A DNA stretch of 64,000 bases from UKL13-3 sp040387195 (GTDB lineage: Bacteria; Bacteroidota; Bacteroidia; UKL13-3). Numbering within the stretch: the stretch's first letter is position 1; the number at the start of each line of letters is the position of its first letter. Where the stretch lies: the NCBI GenBank assembly GCA_040387195.1, contig JAZKEF010000012.1, positions 62,001-126,000 of the forward strand, given 5' to 3'. Below are positions 18,837 through 27,384 of the stretch, piece after piece. The notes under the pieces are model-generated. The model saw nothing but the letters and a program-made list of their open reading frames with translations, searched no databases and was not told where the DNA came from. The position numbers and the translations under genes were made by a program.

Positions 18837-19190
18837 TTAACCTCTTCTTTCTTTAACTTTTGCTTTTTTACCTTTGGCATCACGTAAGTAGAACAAACGC
18901 GCTCTACGGACCTTACCGCGGCTAATTAATTCGATTTTGTCGATATTAGCACTGAATAAAGGGAAGATACGCTCTACGCCTACTCCATTAGAAATTTTAC
19001 GTACAGTGAAAGTAGAACTTACACCGGTATTTCTGCGTTGCAACACAACACCTTGGTATTGCTGAATACGCTCTTTATTACCTTCACGAATTTTATAGTA
19101 TACATTTACTGTATCACCAGCGATAAATGTAGGTAATGTTTTATTGATAAATTCTGACTCTACAAGTTTAATTGCTTCTACTGCGTTCAT
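18837..19190 (-). CDS. rplS: 50S ribosomal protein L19
   Basis: A 117-residue ribosomal protein at the 30S-50S interface. Family features include FIAGDTVNVYYKIREG, QQYQGVVLQRRN, TVRKISNGVGVERIFP and a basic C-terminus GKKAKVKERR. It closes the conserved rpsP-rimM-trmD-rplS order. A TATTTTCG element 22 bases upstream may provide an additional promoter, and a terminator follows. Confidence 0.97.
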   Translation of the reverse strand: MNAVEAIKLVESEFINKTLPTFIAGDTVNVYYKIREGNKERIQQYQGVVLQRRNTGVSSTFTVRKISNGVGVERIFPLFSANIDKIELISRGKVRRARLFYLRDAKGKKAKVKERRG

Positions 19191-19212
19191 AACAAATTCC
19201 TTAAATGGGATG

Positions 19213-19220
19213 CGAAAATA
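19213..19220 (-). promoter_or_regulatory. Candidate -7 promoter element TAnnTTCG before rplS
   Basis: TATTTTCG then CATCCC on the minus strand, 22 bases upstream of the rplS ATG in the 102-base gap after trmD. It suggests that L19 can be transcribed separately from the rest of the operon. Confidence 0.4.
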
Positions 19221-19292
19221 GGACTATAAATTTAAATACAAAAATTATTCTCGAAAAAAGTTCAACAAATTTCTCCGTTGCCGCCAGCCGTG

Positions 19293-19967
19293 CTACTTAA
19301 GCAAATCGGGCCTGCGCTCTTTGGTACGCTCTACACTTTGTTCGTGCCTCCATTCTTCAATTTTGGCTGCATGGCCACTAAGCAAAATATCAGGCACTTT
19401 CCATCCTTTATACTCTGAAGGCCTTGTGTATACTGGCGGACTCAATAAATCATCCTGAAAGGAATCGCTTAGGGCAGACTGTTCATCGTTTAAAACACCC
19501 GGTAAAAGTCTCACAATGGCATCCACCATGGTTGCAGCTGCCAGTTCTCCACCGGTAAGTACAAAACTCCCTATAGAAAGCTCCCTTGTAACAAGATTTT
19601 CCCTAACCCGCTCATCAACTCCTTTATAATGTCCGCACAGGAACATCAGGTTTTTTCTGGTAGAAAGCTGATTGGCAATCTTCTGGTCAAACACTTCGCC
19701 ATCGGGACTAAGGTAAATGACCTCGTCATAAGTTCGCTGCTCTTTTAACCTTTCAATGCACCTATCAATGGGTTCAACCATCATTACCAATCCTGCACCC
19801 CCACCAAACGGGTAATCGTCAACCGATTTGTGCTTATTGGTGGCAAAGTCGCGAATATTCACACATTCAATTTCCACCAAGCCCTTTTGTTGGGCACGTT
19901 TCATCATGGAGTGCCCGAACGGACTCTCAAACATTTCAGGAAACAAGGTCAGAATATCGATATGCAC
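19293..19967 (-). CDS. trmD: tRNA (guanine-N1)-methyltransferase
   Basis: A 224-residue SPOUT-fold enzyme that makes m1G37 in tRNAs with G36, preventing frameshifting. The knot region motifs are present: YPFGGGAGLVMMVEPI, LCGHYKGVDERV and SIGSFVLTGGELAA. It starts MHIDILTLFPEMFE as the family does. It lies between rimM and rplS in the usual order. Confidence 0.97.
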   Translation of the reverse strand: MHIDILTLFPEMFESPFGHSMMKRAQQKGLVEIECVNIRDFATNKHKSVDDYPFGGGAGLVMMVEPIDRCIERLKEQRTYDEVIYLSPDGEVFDQKIANQLSTRKNLMFLCGHYKGVDERVRENLVTRELSIGSFVLTGGELAAATMVDAIVRLLPGVLNDEQSALSDSFQDDLLSPPVYTRPSEYKGWKVPDILLSGHAAKIEEWRHEQSVERTKERRPDLLK

Positions 19968-20016
19968 TTTTTAGTTGATTGAGTTAATTAGGTAATTAGT
20001 TTATAGGATTCTAAAG

Positions 20017-20556
20017 TTAAATATCTAACAAGCCATCCGGCAATCTAAGGTAAATGGTTTGTTTGGCTTCATTCACCTCAGTTATAAATGCTTCTACGGC
20101 AGGTATGAGTACTTCCTGACCATTATAATTCGTTCGAATGAGCAACTGGTTTGGATATTCTTCAATTCCCTCTACCACACCAATGTCTCCCAGCTTTTCA
20201 TCGATCAGGTTAAATCCGGTAAAGTCATCCTCTGCATAGAGATCGCTTTTCTTCCGTTTGCCAATAGGAATCAGCAAAGTCCTTCCTACAAATGAAGACG
20301 CTTTCTCCACCGAATCAATGTCCCGGAGCTTAAGTAATGCCCCATCATCAAAAGTAGGCTGCAACGACTCGACATAAAACGGAACGGGCTTTCCCTGAAT
20401 TTCAAGGAAAGCCCATTCTTTAAAGGATTTATCGGTAGTTAATGAAATACGCAATTCACCTTTGGTTCCGTGCGTTTTATCAACCGATCCGGCTTGGATG
20501 AAATCTTTTCTTGCGATGGATTTAATGCCTGATTGTTTATTGTCTTTTGGTGGCAT
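20017..20556 (-). CDS. rimM: 16S rRNA processing/30S maturation protein RimM
   Basis: A 179-residue ribosome maturation factor that helps assemble the 30S head with S19. The N-terminal RimM barrel begins with GSVDKTHGTKGELRI, and the PRC-barrel half contains DDFTGFNLIDEKLGDIG and QLLIRTNYNGQEVLIPAVEAFI. The first 17 residues (MPPKDNKQSGIKSIARK) are a basic extension. Position between rpsP and trmD confirms the assignment. Confidence 0.94.
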   Translation of the reverse strand: MPPKDNKQSGIKSIARKDFIQAGSVDKTHGTKGELRISLTTDKSFKEWAFLEIQGKPVPFYVESLQPTFDDGALLKLRDIDSVEKASSFVGRTLLIPIGKRKKSDLYAEDDFTGFNLIDEKLGDIGVVEGIEEYPNQLLIRTNYNGQEVLIPAVEAFITEVNEAKQTIYLRLPDGLLDI

Positions 20557-20623
20557 TGAATTCGTCTTAGAAAATATACAATTACGTACAAGCCTTATTC
20601 AAGACTCATTTCATCTGCCAATA

Positions 20624-21244
20624 TTATTCAGCTGTTTCTTTAGTTTCGGTTGTTTCTGCTGCAGGAGCTTCTTCAACGGCCGGAGCTTCTTCAACGGCCG
20701 GAGCTTCTTCAGTTGCTACTTCTTCAGTTACTACTTCTTCTTCAGTTGCAACTTCTTCAGCTACAGGATTCGCAGCAGCTTCTACAGCAGCGCGTTTCTC
20801 AGCTATTTTCTGCAATCTTGCTTCTTTCACTTTCGCCTCTTGAACCATCTTAGCCGCAGTTACGTCTGAGATTGATTGCTGATGACGATCGCCATGAGCC
20901 GCAACTTTGTTTTGTTTCTCATCCAACCATGTGCTGAATTTAGCCATTGCTGCTTCTTCTGTTAATACTCCTTTGCGCACACCAGCCATTAAGTGGTGCT
21001 TGTAAAGAACTCCCTTGTAAGAAAGGATGGCACGGCAAGTATCTGTAGGCTGTGCACCTTTTTCTAACCATGAAAGAGCTTTGTCTGCATCGAGTTCGAT
21101 AGTAGCTGGAACAGTTTGCGGTTTGTAATAACCAATGTTCTCAATAAATTTACCATCTCTCGGAGCACGTGAATCCGCCACCACAATGTGATAATAAGGC
21201 GCTTGTTTGCGTCCATGACGCTGTAATCTGATTTTTACTGACAT
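20624..21244 (-). CDS. rpsP: 30S ribosomal protein S16 with long acidic tail
   Basis: A 206-residue S16. Residues 1-80 are the conserved protein (MSVKIRLQRHGRKQAPYYHIVVADSRAPRDGKFIENIG). The remaining 120 residues are a lineage-typical extension ending in a Glu/Ala/Val/Thr-rich tail with repeated EEAPAV. The ATG at 21244 is chosen because the open frame upstream adds 16 residues unlike any S16. On DNA the tail contains an 18-base tandem repeat. It is the first gene of the rpsP-rimM-trmD-rplS operon. Confidence 0.95.
   Translation of the reverse strand: MSVKIRLQRHGRKQAPYYHIVVADSRAPRDGKFIENIGYYKPQTVPATIELDADKALSWLEKGAQPTDTCRAILSYKGVLYKHHLMAGVRKGVLTEEAAMAKFSTWLDEKQNKVAAHGDRHQQSISDVTAAKMVQEAKVKEARLQKIAEKRAAVEAAANPVAEEVATEEEVVTEEVATEEAPAVEEAPAVEEAPAAETTETKETAE
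20665..20700. repeat. 18-bp tandem repeat in the rpsP tail
   Basis: GAGCTTCTTCAACGGCCG occurs twice in tandem, with a third partial copy after it. It encodes the EEAPAV repeats of the S16 C-terminal tail, so copy number can change without breaking the frame. Confidence 0.8.
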
Positions 21245-21344
21245 ATAATTCTTATGTTTTAATCCCTGGGTCTCCACACCAGCGGGCGGCAAAGATGAAA
21301 CAATTTTTCATAAAATCCAAGGCCTCGTATCTTTCTGTTATGTA

Positions 21345-21352
21345 TATATTCG
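21345..21352 (+). promoter_or_regulatory. Candidate -7 promoter element TAnnTTCG
   Basis: TATATTCG, 19 bases upstream of the ATG at 21372. No -33 TTTG at the expected distance. Confidence 0.35.
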
Positions 21353-21371
21353 TTTCACCTAACCAACACAC

Positions 21372-22052
21372 ATGAAAGCACCATTACTGTTTGTTTCTCT
21401 TTTTGCCTTCAGCATTGTTAATGCTCAGGATTTGAGCCATGCCTTTGTTCCTAACATGGTGAAATCGCCAATTGCAACTCAGCAAACCCGACAAACCCCC
21501 AAATTAAAACCTGCCAGTTATACTGCTTTGGGATATAATATTCCTTTAGGTGACAAAGATATTGTGATTGGAGGTACTACTATTGTTTATAAAAAATTCG
21601 GAACCTTTATTTCGTACAAAATGGGTATTCAGAACCTGATGATGCCAACACGGGGAGAAAGAGGTGAATACTTTTACGATAATGTAAAGCAAAATGGATG
21701 GCCAATTACCGACAATACGGAACAATCCATTGCATGGACCTTTTGTGGCGGGCTAACCGTGGCACTTGCTAAAAAAGTACCATTATACTTCGGTGCGGGA
21801 GCTACCCGGTATCGTGAATTCTTTGAGTACCTCGACCCTAATGACAACAATAAGCCAAAGTGGAATGTGAACCCCAACCGCACCCGCATTGAACCCAATT
21901 TTTGTGCAGGTTTGTTTGTACCACTCTTCGGGCGCGTAGTTCTGAATGTGGGTTACGAGCACAATCCCCAGGTTGTATTTGTAGGATTGGGAATCCGCGG
22001 ATTATATACGTTTGAAGATGCTGATGAATGGTGGTGGGGAGGAGGAAATTGA
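21372..22052 (+). CDS. Secreted hypothetical protein, probable outer-membrane barrel
   Basis: A 226-residue protein with a signal peptide ending at VNAQ (about residue 19). The mature part has alternating hydrophobic/glycine strands (TALGYNIPLGDKDIVIGGT, FTFCGGLTVALAKKVPLYFGAGATRY, VVLNVGYEHNPQVVFVGLGIRG) typical of small barrels, and an odd C-terminal DEWWWGGGN. I do not recognise the family. It has its own -7-like element and stands between two minus-strand genes. Confidence 0.7.
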   Translation: MKAPLLFVSLFAFSIVNAQDLSHAFVPNMVKSPIATQQTRQTPKLKPASYTALGYNIPLGDKDIVIGGTTIVYKKFGTFISYKMGIQNLMMPTRGERGEYFYDNVKQNGWPITDNTEQSIAWTFCGGLTVALAKKVPLYFGAGATRYREFFEYLDPNDNNKPKWNVNPNRTRIEPNFCAGLFVPLFGRVVLNVGYEHNPQVVFVGLGIRGLYTFEDADEWWWGGGN

Positions 22053-22176
22053 CGCACGGTACTCGATACATGTTCGATGAGGTTCAACGATGAGAATTGG
22101 AGAGCTTTCGGACTACAACATACTTCCCCTAATCCCACTGCGAATCGGATATCGCGCATCCGGAATTGGTATCGGA

Positions 22177-22665
22177 TTATTTCGTGAGTTCATCCACCCA
22201 AAACATGTAAGGCATAAACGTGCGTAACCCTTCGGCCATCCATATATTTCCGGTTTCACCTTGAAGGATAATGCGAATGGGTTTCTTAAATTTAAATTCA
22301 AACTCACTCATGCTTTGTAAGCATGCTCCACAACTGGTAATGGGCTTATCAACCACATACCCTTCTGCCTTTACCGTTATTGCCATTGCTTTCACCGGAA
22401 CATCCGGATAGGCGGCTCCTGCATGAAATATAGCTACCCGCTCGGCACACAAGCCGGAGGGATAGGCAATATTCTCCTGATTACTACCCTTAATTACAAC
22501 GCCATTCTCGAGTATGAGGGCACAACCTACATGGAATTTAGAATATGGCGCATAAGAAGTGCTTACGGCCTCTTTTGCATCCTTGAGCAATTCCTGATCT
22601 TCTGCTGAAAGTTCATTTGCCGAACTATATTGTTTGATTGTAGATTCCGTTTTTATTTCTTCCAT
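22177..22665 (-). CDS. cdd: Cytidine deaminase
   Basis: A 162-residue zinc deaminase of pyrimidine salvage. The active-site motif is CAERVA with the catalytic Glu, and the paired zinc cysteines are in SCGACLQ. YSKFHVGCAL near residue 42 and ENIAYPSGLCAE fit the family. The first 18 residues are an extension. It is a single gene between opposed neighbours. Confidence 0.94.
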   Translation of the reverse strand: MEEIKTESTIKQYSSANELSAEDQELLKDAKEAVSTSYAPYSKFHVGCALILENGVVIKGSNQENIAYPSGLCAERVAIFHAGAAYPDVPVKAMAITVKAEGYVVDKPITSCGACLQSMSEFEFKFKKPIRIILQGETGNIWMAEGLRTFMPYMFWVDELTK

Positions 22666-22703
22666 AGTTTCCCAAGATTACAAAAAATATTTGAATCGTT
22701 TGT

Positions 22704-22711
22704 TAGTTTCG
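22704..22711 (+). promoter_or_regulatory. Candidate -7 promoter element TAnnTTCG
   Basis: TAGTTTCG followed by CATC, 29 bases upstream of the ATG of the saccharopine dehydrogenase-like gene. Confidence 0.4.
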
Positions 22712-22740
22712 CATCGCTATTTGAAAAGTAAATAATCACC

Positions 22741-24075
22741 ATGAAAAAAATACTGGTACTCGGTGCAGGACTCTCTTCGTCATACCTCATCAACTATTTA
22801 TTAAACCACGCCCAACCCGAAAACTGGCATGTAACTGTTGCCGATGCAAACCTTGCTGTTGCCCGACAGAAAATAAATAACCATCCGATTGCAACAGCCA
22901 TTGAGTTAAATATTACAAACGATTCGGCAAGAGGCAAGACCATTGCAGAACATGACCTTGTTATTTCTCTATTGCCACCAACCATGCATGTATTGGCTGC
23001 CCGGGATTGTATTTCCTACAAAAAACACATGGTAACCGCCTCATACATTTCGGAAGAAATGAATCAACTGGATGCTGCTGCTAAAGAGGCAGGTATATTG
23101 TTACTGAACGAATGTGGACTGGATCCGGGTATTGATCATTTATCCGCTCTTAAAATTATACATGAAATAGAACAGCGTGGTGGTACTGTGACCTCTTTCA
23201 AATCTTTTTGCGGAGGATTGGTAGCACCCGAATACGATGACAACCCCTGGAATTATAAATTTACCTGGAACCCGCGCAATGTAGTGTTGGCAGGGCAGGC
23301 CACTGCCAAATATCTGGAGGACGGAACCCTCAAGTTTATTCCTGCAGCCCATATTTTTGAACAAACTGAATCGGTTTCCATTGCCGGTTACGGAGAGTTT
23401 GAGTCGTATGCCAACAGGGACTCGCTAGGGTATATTGAACCTTACGGAATTACAAAAGCACACACCGTGCTGCGCGGAACATTGCGCAAAAAAGGATTCA
23501 GCGATGCCTGGAACCTATTGGTGAAGCTAGGCTTAACAGACGACAGCTTCACGATTCACCAAGCCGATAAACTTACATTGCGTGAATGGGTGAATGCATT
23601 TGTTCCGGGAACTGATATCACAAAACTTGAAAGTAGAATTTGTCAATACCTTACGATTGAAGCCACCAGTGAATCCTTTCAAAAACTTCAATGGCTCGGT
23701 ATCCTCTCGGATGTAAAAATAACCTTAACTGAGGCCACACCTGCACAGATCTTACAACAGGTATTACAACACAAATGGAAGTTGAATGCAGGAGAGTTGG
23801 ATATGATTGTAATGAAACACCAGATTGATTTAAGAATTGAGAATGCTGATTTGAGAATTGAGAGTGAGTTGGTGGTGAAGGGTGAGGATGAGGTATTGAC
23901 TGCGATGGCAAAAACAGTTGGGTTGCCGATGGCGATTGCGGCCAAATTAATCCTGCAAAACAAGATTCAAAGCAGAGGGGTTCATATGCCCATCCTTCCG
24001 GAGTTTTACAACCCGATTTTAGCAGAACTTGAAAACTTTGGAGTACGTTTTGTTGAGACGGAAACAATTCTGTAA
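22741..24075 (+). CDS. Saccharopine dehydrogenase family protein (saccharopine reductase-like)
   Basis: A 444-residue protein with an N-terminal Rossmann fold (ILVLGAGLSSSYLI) and the family hallmark NECGLDPGIDHLSA near residue 125. The length and the whole layout follow the C-terminal half of eukaryotic AASS and yeast Lys9, which interconvert saccharopine with glutamate and aminoadipate semialdehyde. That reaction would serve lysine breakdown or interconversion, since biosynthesis here uses diaminopimelate. Residues near 365-380 contain DLRIENADLRIESE, a simple-repeat insert. Substrate is inferred. Confidence 0.82.
   Translation: MKKILVLGAGLSSSYLINYLLNHAQPENWHVTVADANLAVARQKINNHPIATAIELNITNDSARGKTIAEHDLVISLLPPTMHVLAARDCISYKKHMVTASYISEEMNQLDAAAKEAGILLLNECGLDPGIDHLSALKIIHEIEQRGGTVTSFKSFCGGLVAPEYDDNPWNYKFTWNPRNVVLAGQATAKYLEDGTLKFIPAAHIFEQTESVSIAGYGEFESYANRDSLGYIEPYGITKAHTVLRGTLRKKGFSDAWNLLVKLGLTDDSFTIHQADKLTLREWVNAFVPGTDITKLESRICQYLTIEATSESFQKLQWLGILSDVKITLTEATPAQILQQVLQHKWKLNAGELDMIVMKHQIDLRIENADLRIESELVVKGEDEVLTAMAKTVGLPMAIAAKLILQNKIQSRGVHMPILPEFYNPILAELENFGVRFVETETIL
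23826..23870. repeat. AATTGAGAAT-type simple repeat in the saccharopine gene
   Basis: Two near copies of GATTTAAGAATTGAGAATG and GATTTGAGAATTGAGAGTG are in frame and encode DLRIENADLRIESE in the C-terminal domain. The same motif type occurs in valS. Confidence 0.65.
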
Positions 24076-24132
24076 AGTTAGCCTTAAAAAAAGGTAGATT
24101 ATCCTCCTCTAAAGGTAGATCTTCTATTGAAA

Positions 24133-24852
24133 CTATTGCTTATTCCAGAGCAAAAATGGCATTGTCGCATCTTTGTATTGTTGGGAATAGTGTCCCGATT
24201 CATCTTTGATGTAAAAAGATGCCAGTATTGTTTCCTGTTGTGTTTTCGCTAGGCAAAACACTAACCTGTTGAACGGTTTATTCGGATTTGGGAACACGAA
24301 AATCTGATGTACTAAACATAATCCAAAAGCCCTTGCCTTCTCTACTACTAGCTCCCCTTCCTTTTTCGGCAATACCATCCAGCATCTACCATCTGTAATC
24401 AATAACTTAGCAATATTCTCCAGCAATTCATCAAACGACAAGGTGGCTGTATGTCGCGCGTGCGAACGGTTTTGGGCTTCAATTCCATAATGGTTCTCCA
24501 CTTCGTAATAGGGCGGGTTGCTTACGATTAAATCATATTGATGTGTTGATTGGCGGGCAAAGTCCTGCAGTGATTGATGAAACATATTTACCCTATCCCT
24601 CCATTTACTTTGCTGTGCGTTCTGAGTTGCTTCGGCAAAAGCCTCTTCATCTATTTCAACTGCATCAATACGTGCATCCTTATAGCGTTGAGCCAACATC
24701 AATGCCAATAGCCCTGTGCCTGTTCCGATATCTAAAATATTTTGTGGATTTTCAGTCTCCAGTAACGAGCCCAGCAGTACGCTATCCGTTCCTACTTTCA
24801 TAGCCGAATGTTGTTGCACAATATCGAACTCTTTCAATTTAAAGACCGACAT
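24133..24852 (-). CDS. trmN6: tRNA1(Val) (adenine-N6)-methyltransferase
   Basis: A 239-residue SAM-dependent methyltransferase of the YfiC/TrmN6 family, which makes m6A37 in tRNA1(Val). The N-terminal HSAMKVGTDSVLLGSLLE is characteristic; motif I is ILDIGTGTGLLAL and the catalytic N6-adenine motif is SNPPYYE. The ATG is six bases from the stop of the HTTM gene, so both are probably on one transcript. Confidence 0.92.
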   Translation of the reverse strand: MSVFKLKEFDIVQQHSAMKVGTDSVLLGSLLETENPQNILDIGTGTGLLALMLAQRYKDARIDAVEIDEEAFAEATQNAQQSKWRDRVNMFHQSLQDFARQSTHQYDLIVSNPPYYEVENHYGIEAQNRSHARHTATLSFDELLENIAKLLITDGRCWMVLPKKEGELVVEKARAFGLCLVHQIFVFPNPNKPFNRLVFCLAKTQQETILASFYIKDESGHYSQQYKDATMPFLLWNKQ

Positions 24853-24858
24853 CAGCTT

Positions 24859-26331
24859 TTAATAAACACAATTGCACAATACATCTCTTTTGGGAATGGA
24901 ATACTGATAATCGGGGGCAGTAAGTTCCGAATAGTAAATAATGGATAAAGTAGTTACCTGTTGACCGGGATGTTCGGCATTCCATTTTTTGAGGTAATAG
25001 TTACAGAAATATCCCCTCATATAGTTATTGCTTATAAAGATGAGGTTCTCGGAATACTTGCGCCACCTGTCGTTTTTAAACATGGCAGTTATACTTGCCG
25101 GCTTTTTATATGAAATAGAATCATTGGGATGAAACAAATCAATTTTTTTATTTTCTGCCGTAGTTGCTTCCATCATAAACCAACCATCATCCTTAAACAC
25201 TCCGGGAGCAAACATTCCCCAGTTCTGATCCAACCGTAATGTATATGCGATAAAACGAATTTCATCAGCGAGTTTATAATGATTGAACGATACGTTGCCC
25301 GCATTCCAGCAGAATACATATACGGTGAGTACACTTAAGATATACTGACTGATCATTCCTTTCGGTGCATCGGTTGTTTGTTTCCATTTAAGTATACCGG
25401 AGAACAATGCAGAAACTCCCAAAAACGACTGAGCTACTTTCCCTTTCCAGTTTCGCATTCGTTCATCAAATCCATCCATAAACGATGTGGGAAGCAATCC
25501 CAATGCCGCCACCATTCCTATCCATGGGAAAAAACCAATAAGTAAACTAAAGGCATTGAATCCGTGAAAACCTATAATGAGAACAACAGCTGAAACCCTT
25601 AACCAATTATTTTTATAAGGAATAAAAAACAATACGGGTACCAGCATTTCAAACCAAAAAGCTATGGCTGTAAGCACCTTGAGCAATTGCGGATAATAAT
25701 ACAGCAGCTGAGTATGAGGATAAGCAATCTGATCGAGACTGTATACATAATACAATGCATCCAGCCGGGTATGCCACTCGGGACCTTTTAATAAAGCCGA
25801 TCCGGTATAGAGGTATGTTATCTGTAAAACATAAGCGAGCGTTGCCAGTGTAAAAATCCGAGTATCCACATCTGCATCTTCTTTGTTGAGCAGACGGTCG
25901 CAGGAGTAACGTTTACCCCAGGGAAGGAACATCCCCCAAAACAAAACCATGCGCAACAAATCATCTCCACCCTGTAATATGATCACGTTGCGGTTGTGCA
26001 GTGATAATAACATCACCCACGATAGAATCGTCATTAACCTGGTACGATACCCAATAAGCAATAACAATGCGCAACAAGCAGAAAATAGGAATAACACTAA
26101 TTGAACCTCCCACAAACCACTGATGGTATGGAACGACCAGTAGAACTCGTTCCATTTGTATTGAAAAACCATACTGAGCGGAACAGCGCCTGTATTGGAA
26201 TAAAAGGCTTCGAGATCAGATGCCCGTATACTCAGATCAAGGAGAATAATACAAGCAACACCTATGCGCATCAAGGAAAGTGCGCGCACATCAAAGGCTA
26301 AGTTCTTTTGCAGGTAGGAGAGTAATTTCAC
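24859..26331 (-). CDS. HTTM domain membrane protein
   Basis: A 490-residue multi-pass membrane protein with the horizontally transferred transmembrane (HTTM) domain, related to vitamin K-dependent gamma-carboxylase. Features include LMRIGVACIILLDLSIRA, an AFYSNTGAVP segment, LLLIGYRTRLMTILSWVMLLSLHNRN and a conserved DDLLRMVLFWGMFLPWGKRYS. The C-terminal 140 residues are soluble, with MFAPGVFKDDGWF. Substrate is unknown. The start is GTG at 26331, giving MKLLSYLQKNLAFD. Confidence 0.87.
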   Translation of the reverse strand: MKLLSYLQKNLAFDVRALSLMRIGVACIILLDLSIRASDLEAFYSNTGAVPLSMVFQYKWNEFYWSFHTISGLWEVQLVLFLFSACCALLLLIGYRTRLMTILSWVMLLSLHNRNVIILQGGDDLLRMVLFWGMFLPWGKRYSCDRLLNKEDADVDTRIFTLATLAYVLQITYLYTGSALLKGPEWHTRLDALYYVYSLDQIAYPHTQLLYYYPQLLKVLTAIAFWFEMLVPVLFFIPYKNNWLRVSAVVLIIGFHGFNAFSLLIGFFPWIGMVAALGLLPTSFMDGFDERMRNWKGKVAQSFLGVSALFSGILKWKQTTDAPKGMISQYILSVLTVYVFCWNAGNVSFNHYKLADEIRFIAYTLRLDQNWGMFAPGVFKDDGWFMMEATTAENKKIDLFHPNDSISYKKPASITAMFKNDRWRKYSENLIFISNNYMRGYFCNYYLKKWNAEHPGQQVTTLSIIYYSELTAPDYQYSIPKRDVLCNCVY

Positions 26332-26363
26332 TGTTGCAAAATAGAAAAATTTACGAGATGTAT

Positions 26364-27053
26364 TTACTGAAGGGTGTCACTTTCAATTACACCATCGCGC
26401 AAGCGGACAATACGTTTTGCCCTGCGGGCAATATCTTCCTCATGTGTTACCACAATAACGGTATTCCCTTTTTGGTGGATCACTTCCATCAACTCCATAA
26501 TTTCGTGGGAAGTTTTGGTATCAAGGTTTCCCGTGGGTTCATCGGCAAGAATGATGGATGGATTGTTAACCAAAGCCCGCGCAATGGCTACACGCTGGCG
26601 TTGCCCTCCGGAAAGCTCGTTGGGTTTGTGATCCATCCTGTCGGCTAATCCAACACTTGTAAGCGACTCAATGGCTTTTTCGGTACGCGATTTTTTACTG
26701 TAACCGGCATACACCAATGGCAATGCCACATTATCCAATGATGTATTGCGGGCCAATAAGTTGAAGGTTTGAAACACGAAACCAATTTCTTTGTTGCGGA
26801 TTTCTGCCAGTTCATTATCTGATAAGTTGCTTACATCATTTCCGTTCAATACATAATGTCCTCCGGTGGGTGTATCCAAACAACCCAAAATATTCATAAG
26901 GGTGGATTTTCCGGAACCCGAGGGGCCCATAAAAGCAACATACTCGCCCCTGTTAATCACTAAATCAATCCCCCGCAAGGCATACACATCCGTATCGCCA
27001 ATCTTAAAATGACGGGTGATGTTTTTGAGTTCAATAACTATCTCTTCGGGCAT
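26364..27053 (-). CDS. ABC transporter ATP-binding protein (LolD/MacB type)
   Basis: A 229-residue ATPase: Walker A GPSGSGKST, Q-loop FVFQTFNLL, signature LSGGQRQRVAIARAL, Walker B IILADEPTGNLD, and the H-loop VVTHEED. It matches the type VII mechanotransmission group (LolD, MacB, FtsE-like). No permease gene is next to it, so it must partner with one encoded elsewhere. Confidence 0.92.
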   Translation of the reverse strand: MPEEIVIELKNITRHFKIGDTDVYALRGIDLVINRGEYVAFMGPSGSGKSTLMNILGCLDTPTGGHYVLNGNDVSNLSDNELAEIRNKEIGFVFQTFNLLARNTSLDNVALPLVYAGYSKKSRTEKAIESLTSVGLADRMDHKPNELSGGQRQRVAIARALVNNPSIILADEPTGNLDTKTSHEIMELMEVIHQKGNTVIVVTHEEDIARRAKRIVRLRDGVIESDTLQ

Positions 27054-27093
27054 ATATTACTATTTAACTAAAACTGTGGACCACGGACTCTTC

Positions 27094-27384
27094 CTATTTA
27101 TCAATAAACTTCGGTACCCTGAAATAATCCGAATCTTTAGCTGGAGCATTTTTCAGAGCTTCTTCATGGGTGATTTCCTGCTTTACCTCATCTTCGCGCA
27201 AAATATTTACTGCATCACTCATAAAAATAAGTGGTTCCACCCCATCCGTATTCACCTTATTTAATTGCTCAAAAAAGGCCGTAATCTGAACCAAATCAGC
27301 TTTGATTTTTTCCTTTTCTTCGCCATCAAATTCAAGCTTGGCCAAATCTGCCAGCTTATCTACCAACTCATTCGAAATATCCAT
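27094..27384 (-). CDS. gatC: Asp-tRNA(Asn)/Glu-tRNA(Gln) amidotransferase subunit C
   Basis: A 96-residue GatC, the small stabilising subunit of the GatCAB amidotransferase that converts misacylated Glu-tRNA(Gln) or Asp-tRNA(Asn). Characteristic parts are VDKLADLAKLEFDGEE, ITAFFEQLNKVNTDGVEPL and the C-terminal SDYFRVPKFID. Its start overlaps the end of the acyltransferase gene by 17 bases. gatA and gatB are not nearby. Confidence 0.93.
   Translation of the reverse strand: MDISNELVDKLADLAKLEFDGEEKEKIKADLVQITAFFEQLNKVNTDGVEPLIFMSDAVNILREDEVKQEITHEEALKNAPAKDSDYFRVPKFIDK

Noticed and set aside
20650..20869. Plus-strand Leu/Gln-rich open frames opposite rpsP
   Set aside because: They are shadows of the acidic repetitive tail of S16 on the other strand.
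24090..24120. Direct repeat AAAGGTAGAT twice between the saccharopine gene and trmN6
   Set aside because: Two 10-base copies 21 bases apart in a convergent intergenic gap; too little to assign a function and no T-tract hairpin.
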